Shown: one piece after another, positions 60,039 to 64,000 of the stretch | How the letters are laid out: the number at the start of each line of letters is the position of its first letter | How positions within the stretch are numbered: position 1 is the stretch's first letter | NCBI RefSeq assembly: GCF_037975245.1 | Contig: NC_092561.1 | Location: 17,243,001-17,307,000 of the forward strand | Source: Apostichopus japonicus | Lineage: Eukaryota > Echinodermata > Holothuroidea > Aspidochirotida > Stichopodidae | Reading direction: 5' to 3' | Length of the DNA stretch: 64,000 nucleotides | Translations under genes and position numbers: made by a program | Notes under the pieces: generated by a model | What the model saw: the letters and a program-made list of their open reading frames with translations, nothing else | What the model was told of the DNA's origin: nothing | Databases searched by the model: none

Positions 60039-61046
60039 GTGAAATAACCAAATGATTGAAATCTGGCATTTGTTCAGAGTAGTTTGGTAAATGTATTACA
60101 GCTAAAAATGCATTAGAAACTTTCTGCATATGTCTCTTAAAGGTTTGGCATACTGGGCTTAATTATTACAGGAATAGGTAGTAATGAAAAAAACAAACTC
60201 ATCGTATCCATAATAAGGATAAAATTGTTGCACTTTGGAATCATACTTAAGAATGACAATAACCAGGAATGACTATATGATGAAGACAAATTAACTTGGA
60301 AATAGTCTCCTGTTAGTTACCTGTAAAAAAGATGCAATTCCAAATAACTGAACCGTCTAATTTTACTTCGAAGTCACTCAGATCTCAGTAAAGTAATTGG
60401 TGTGTGTATGTGTGTGTCTGTTACACTTTGGACGTGAAACATTGAATACAAGGTGTAAACGTAGAATGAAATGGTTATCAGGTAGACTTTGACACTATGA
60501 AATGCTTATTTAGTTGCTCAAACATCAAAATGAAAGTCCACACAGTCTAAGGTAAACAAGCTAAATACCTACTATACAACCGTTCAAATAAAACACATAA
60601 TACATCTTCATAAATGTTGGTTTTGGAATGCAATATCTATGGTGAAAAGATTTGCACAATCTTTTGTTTTCCAGATCCCCTCTCAAATCTTTTTATTACA
60701 TTACAGACAGTAATCGTTTCTGAATCCTGTGTGTCAGCTGCAAAGCAGTCTGATGTGGTAGATTAGCTTTAATCTTATCATTAACTGCTTTGTGTTCGTG
60801 ACATCCATGTGAATTTGTATCGTATTTGGGTAATAATGAAAAACAATTCTTCTCACAAGAAACATTAGTAGTAGGCTTACATAGTGTTCTTTCTATACAA
60901 TAATGTAAACAATCTAGTCTAAATCGAGACCGGATCTCCTTATTGTTTGTAATAGAGAAAACTATCATAGAAGCAGTTGAGAGAATATGGTTGTGAAATT
61001 CAACCAGCTGTAAGTTTGAAAAAAAAAGATATATGTGTTACCGTCC
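60039..61046. other. Upstream region of TRIM gene
   Basis: No supported gene. A 90-codon minus-strand frame (60696-60968) has no recognised domain. The region may contain the TRIM promoter or non-coding first exon. Confidence 0.5.
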
Positions 61047-61753
61047 CCTGGAGGGGAGAGAGTAGACAGACAAATATTTCATATTTAATATCAAAATGGC
61101 GTTGCTTTATTCTCCTGTATAACATGGCTTTCAACAAAGAACTGAAGTATTAACATTAACACTGAAACAACATACTCTCAACTGTAATAAAGACCGAAGT
61201 CACCATACTGTTTTTAGCTGTAGCACTTCAATTGACCTACAGTAGAGACTCGATGCCTCTCTTGTGTAATTCATTTAAGTAGATACTGACCTCAGTCTTT
61301 TGCTTAACAGCTGGACAAATAAGTAGATGAATTCTTACTTACTCTGTTACATAATGATATTACACTCCTTTAAGCTTAATACTGACATTTAACTCCTTTA
61401 AGTTCAACAGCACAGCGACCCCCTACGTGAGCACTCTTAGAGGTGAGGCTCCGTATACAATTTGTCAAACTCAACTCTAGAACTCAGTACAGCCTCTGCA
61501 ACATAATTATACTTTTACTATGGTCAACGTAAGCCGACGGCCTGGCCGTAACTATGATGAACACTAACATTATCATCATTGTGAATATGGCAACAAGCCT
61601 GCTTTAAGTAATCAAAGAATGACCGCTGAGGAGTCATTTATCGTTTGTAATCATTATGGTAAAATTAATACATTATGTACATACCTGGAGGGGAGAGAGT
61701 AGACAGACAAATATTTCATATCTAATATCAAAATGGCGTTGCTGTATTCTCAC
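61047..61753. repeat. Pair of 70 bp direct repeats 637 bp apart
   Basis: 61047-61116 and 61684-61753 share cctggaggggagagagtaga, cagacaaatatttcatat and aatatcaaaatggcgttgct with two or three changes. They could be ends of a small element or a duplicated leader. Confidence 0.75.
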
Positions 61754-62367
61754 TGATCTACACTAACTGGATAGGCTGCGTGGCTCCGTGTGTGAAGCAG
61801 CCGGAAGTGACCCTGGGAAATATGTGTTATGCCAGACTTAAATGGTAAATACGCCTATTTCCGTGCAGGAAAAGATATGGAATGGGTCGTCTGTACAGAG
61901 ACAGACGCTGCAAGTGCAATGCAATACAAAGTCTATGGGATACGTCGGACTAGGAACTTCCCTTCCTCCATGGTTAGGGCCTTTTAATTTCAAGAAAAAT
62001 GTTAAGCATTTCTTCTAAATTCACTTCAAATTGGGGGGAAGAATTTCATAACTGGACGAGGCTACACCATCCATGCACAAACTACATATGTACCGGTATC
62101 TAGTATTGGGAAGGACAAATATTAAATTTTTAGGTGGCTCGCAGGGTTACAAAAATTTAGTTAATTTCCATCTAGAACTAAAAATGCGAGTTCCATCATA
62201 AATAAAAAAATTAGGAGGGAAAAATTCCATGTGTTCTCAGGAAAAACTTGTCGCATAGGGTTTTTGCATGAGGCCAGGGTCTTAAGGCAGTGTCTAGATG
62301 TGGAATTCCTTTCAGGAAACCTTAGTGTCCAGTTTGGGAATATGGAATTAACACGATCATCTACAGG

Positions 62368-63493
62368 GTGACAGGAATAAATTCCCCCTGGACAAAATTC
62401 CCCCCGGACAAACCCCCCCCCCCCAGACAAAATTCCCTCAGGACAAAATCCCCCCGAGCCAAAATCCCCCGAGCCAAAATCCCTCTGGACAAAATCCCCC
62501 CAAGCCAAAATCCCTCCAGGACAAAATCCCCCCATGCTATAAAAATCCCATCAATTCTTTACAAAAATGCGTCATCCTGGTCCCCCGGTCCCCCCCTTGT
62601 GTCCCCGGTCCCCGGTACCGTCATCCGGTACCCCCACCGGTACCTCCACCAGTTCCCCCACCGGTACCCCCACTGGTACTCTCAGTGGTACTCTCAGTGG
62701 TTCCCGGACCAGTACCCCGACCATACCCCAACCGGTACCTTAATAGTTAGCCTGACAGTTACCCCCACCGGTAACCCCACCGGTACCCCCACTGGTACTC
62801 TCAATGGCTCCTTGACCAGTACCCCGGCCCGTAACCCGGCCGGTACCTCAACCGGTACCTCGACCGGTACCCCGACCGGTATCCCAACTGGTATCCTGAA
62901 AGGCACCCTGACACATACCCTGACACATACTCTGACACGTACCCTTACTAGTACTGGTACAATGACCAGTACTTTGAACAGTACCTTGACCGGTCCCTTG
63001 AATGTCACACTAATAGGTAGCCTCACAATTACCCTCACTGATCTCCCGACCAGTCCCCTGACCGGTACCCTGACCAGTATCCTGACTGTACAGTGTCCAA
63101 CCAGTACACTGAGTGGAACCCTGACCGGTACAGTGACCAGTATGATGACCGGTACCCTGACCAGTCACATGACCAGTTCCTTGACCGGTACCCTCACAGG
63201 TACCCTAGCAGGAGCCCTCACAGTTACGCTCGCCAGTACCCTGACTCGTACCCTGACCAGTCCCCTGACCATTGCCCTGACCGGTATCCTAACCAGTGCA
63301 ATGACCCATGCCTTGACTGTCACACCTGGGCCATCTCTGGTTGTTGCAAGCAGGCTTGTATGTGTCAGGGGGATATTGTCTGGGGATCTTGTCCGGGGGA
63401 TTTTGGCTGGGGGATTTTGTCCAGGGGGATTTTGGCTGGGGGGATTTTGTCCGGAGGGATTTCTTCGGGGGGGGGGGATTTTGTCCTAGAACC
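62368..63493. mobile_element. Foldback element with tandem-repeat inverted arms (TU-like)
   Basis: Left arm about 62379-62535: tandem units of ggacaaaatcccccc and agccaaaatccccc (about 15 bp). Right arm about 63366-63490: the same units inverted (ggggggattttgtcc, ggggattttggct). Between them is a GGTACC-rich 12 bp minisatellite. The 10 bp catctacagg occurs at 62358-62367 and 63494-63503, just outside the arms, as a possible target duplication. Sea urchin TU elements are foldback transposons with outer inverted repeats made of 15 bp units and unrelated middle segments; this matches that plan. The long open frame across it is a by-product of repeats. Confidence 0.7.
62583..63310. repeat. GGTACC-rich 12 bp minisatellite
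   Basis: Degenerate units of about 12 bp (accggtaccctg, accagtaccctg, actggtactctc). Since 12 is a multiple of 3, several frames stay open; the translated TGTL repeat is not evidence of a gene. Confidence 0.93.
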
Positions 63494-63503
63494 CATCTAC
63501 AGG

Positions 63504-64000
63504 TCATTATTTATGTACATGCATTTTTTTTAAAGTAAATGCAGACAGACAACTATTTATAGTTCATATGCACAGTTATATATTTGCTGTTACAGCAATT
63601 TATTTAGCAGTTCTCCACAATTTCAGTTTAAATCTTTATATTCCTCAGCTTTTTACAGGTTGGTTCCCACAGTGACATACATGTAAGTAATGCCCTAGTA
63701 CATACATATAGTTATATACAGCAGGGAAATTTCAGAAAAGGAAAAATACATTTTCTACTGGTTTAAAAATGAAATAAAAACTTGCGAAGTCTTTTTAGAA
63801 TACTAATTTTTCATAAATATGCAAAGACACATTTGATGGCCCTATAACATTTAAAATTTAATTTACAGTGTTCTCCACGGGCCAGATATTAACAGGGCAC
63901 ACTGTACAGCTTTAGTACTGTGTTTGAATGTTATTGGAGATTTGTGCAATATGAACGTGATATAGGTTTGTACACCACAAATTCTGTTAAGAAAGCATGG
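63504..64000. other. Right edge, no recognised content
   Basis: AT-rich sequence with no gene or repeat that I can support. Confidence 0.5.

Noticed and set aside
60696-60968. 90-codon minus-strand ORF upstream of the TRIM gene
   Set aside because: No recognisable domain, no splice or start support, and length within chance for AT-rich DNA.
62368-63489. 373-codon open frame as a gene
   Set aside because: It is made of tandem repeats with a unit length divisible by 3 and C-rich inverted arms; opposite-strand frames are equally open, and no domain or start context supports it.

Overview
This is animal (eukaryotic) DNA. It is AT-rich, with many small exons bounded by GT/AG signals, TA microsatellites and several transposon relics. 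The gene content is a giant VWD-C8-TIL protein ending in a fibrinogen domain, a Tie-type Ig/EGF ectodomain carrying CUB domains, and an intronless TRIM56-like gene. With a sea-urchin-TU-like foldback element, this suggests an echinoderm, perhaps a sea cucumber. The species is an inference; no ribosomal or mitochondrial marker is present.

Region 1 (18-34277, + strand). This is the 3' part of one very large secreted protein gene. I reconstruct about 45 exons whose phases agree from end to end: 8225 nt, 2740 residues, then a stop. After the tail of one unit come six complete VWD-C8-TIL-EGF-like assemblies, as in VWF, mucins, zonadhesin and Fc-gamma-binding protein. A complete fibrinogen-related domain closes the protein. 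Each assembly starts and ends in phase 1 with a nearly constant exon plan. Introns hold a broken Penelope-like retroelement with a hammerhead-ribozyme-like motif, a small inverted-repeat element with telomere-like repeats, a LINE fragment and a tandem duplication.

Region 2 (34278-38734). Intergenic; its first 2.6 kb is one copy of a dispersed repeat whose second copy lies at 52754-55434.

Region 3 (38735-50601, + strand). An eleven-exon gene coding for about 630 residues: signal peptide, Ig-like region, Tie-signature EGF repeats, two CUB domains, stop. There is no fibronectin type III, transmembrane or kinase part, so the product looks like a secreted Tie-like ectodomain. Intron 1 contains two roughly 355 bp inverted arms, one ending just before exon 2.

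Region 4 (50602-57353). Intergenic, with the second 2.6 kb repeat copy and a nested tandem duplication.

Region 5 (57354-60036, - strand). A single-exon TRIM-type E3 ligase gene (RING, two B-boxes, coiled coil, probable beta-propeller) with a likely 5' UTR splice junction.

Region 6 (60037-64000). Non-coding. It contains a foldback element (62368-63493) with inverted arms of about 15 bp tandem repeats around a 12 bp minisatellite and a possible 10 bp target duplication.

The two + strand genes encode secreted, cysteine-rich recognition-type proteins and the third an intracellular ligase of a family often involved in immunity. The sequence does not show that they act together.
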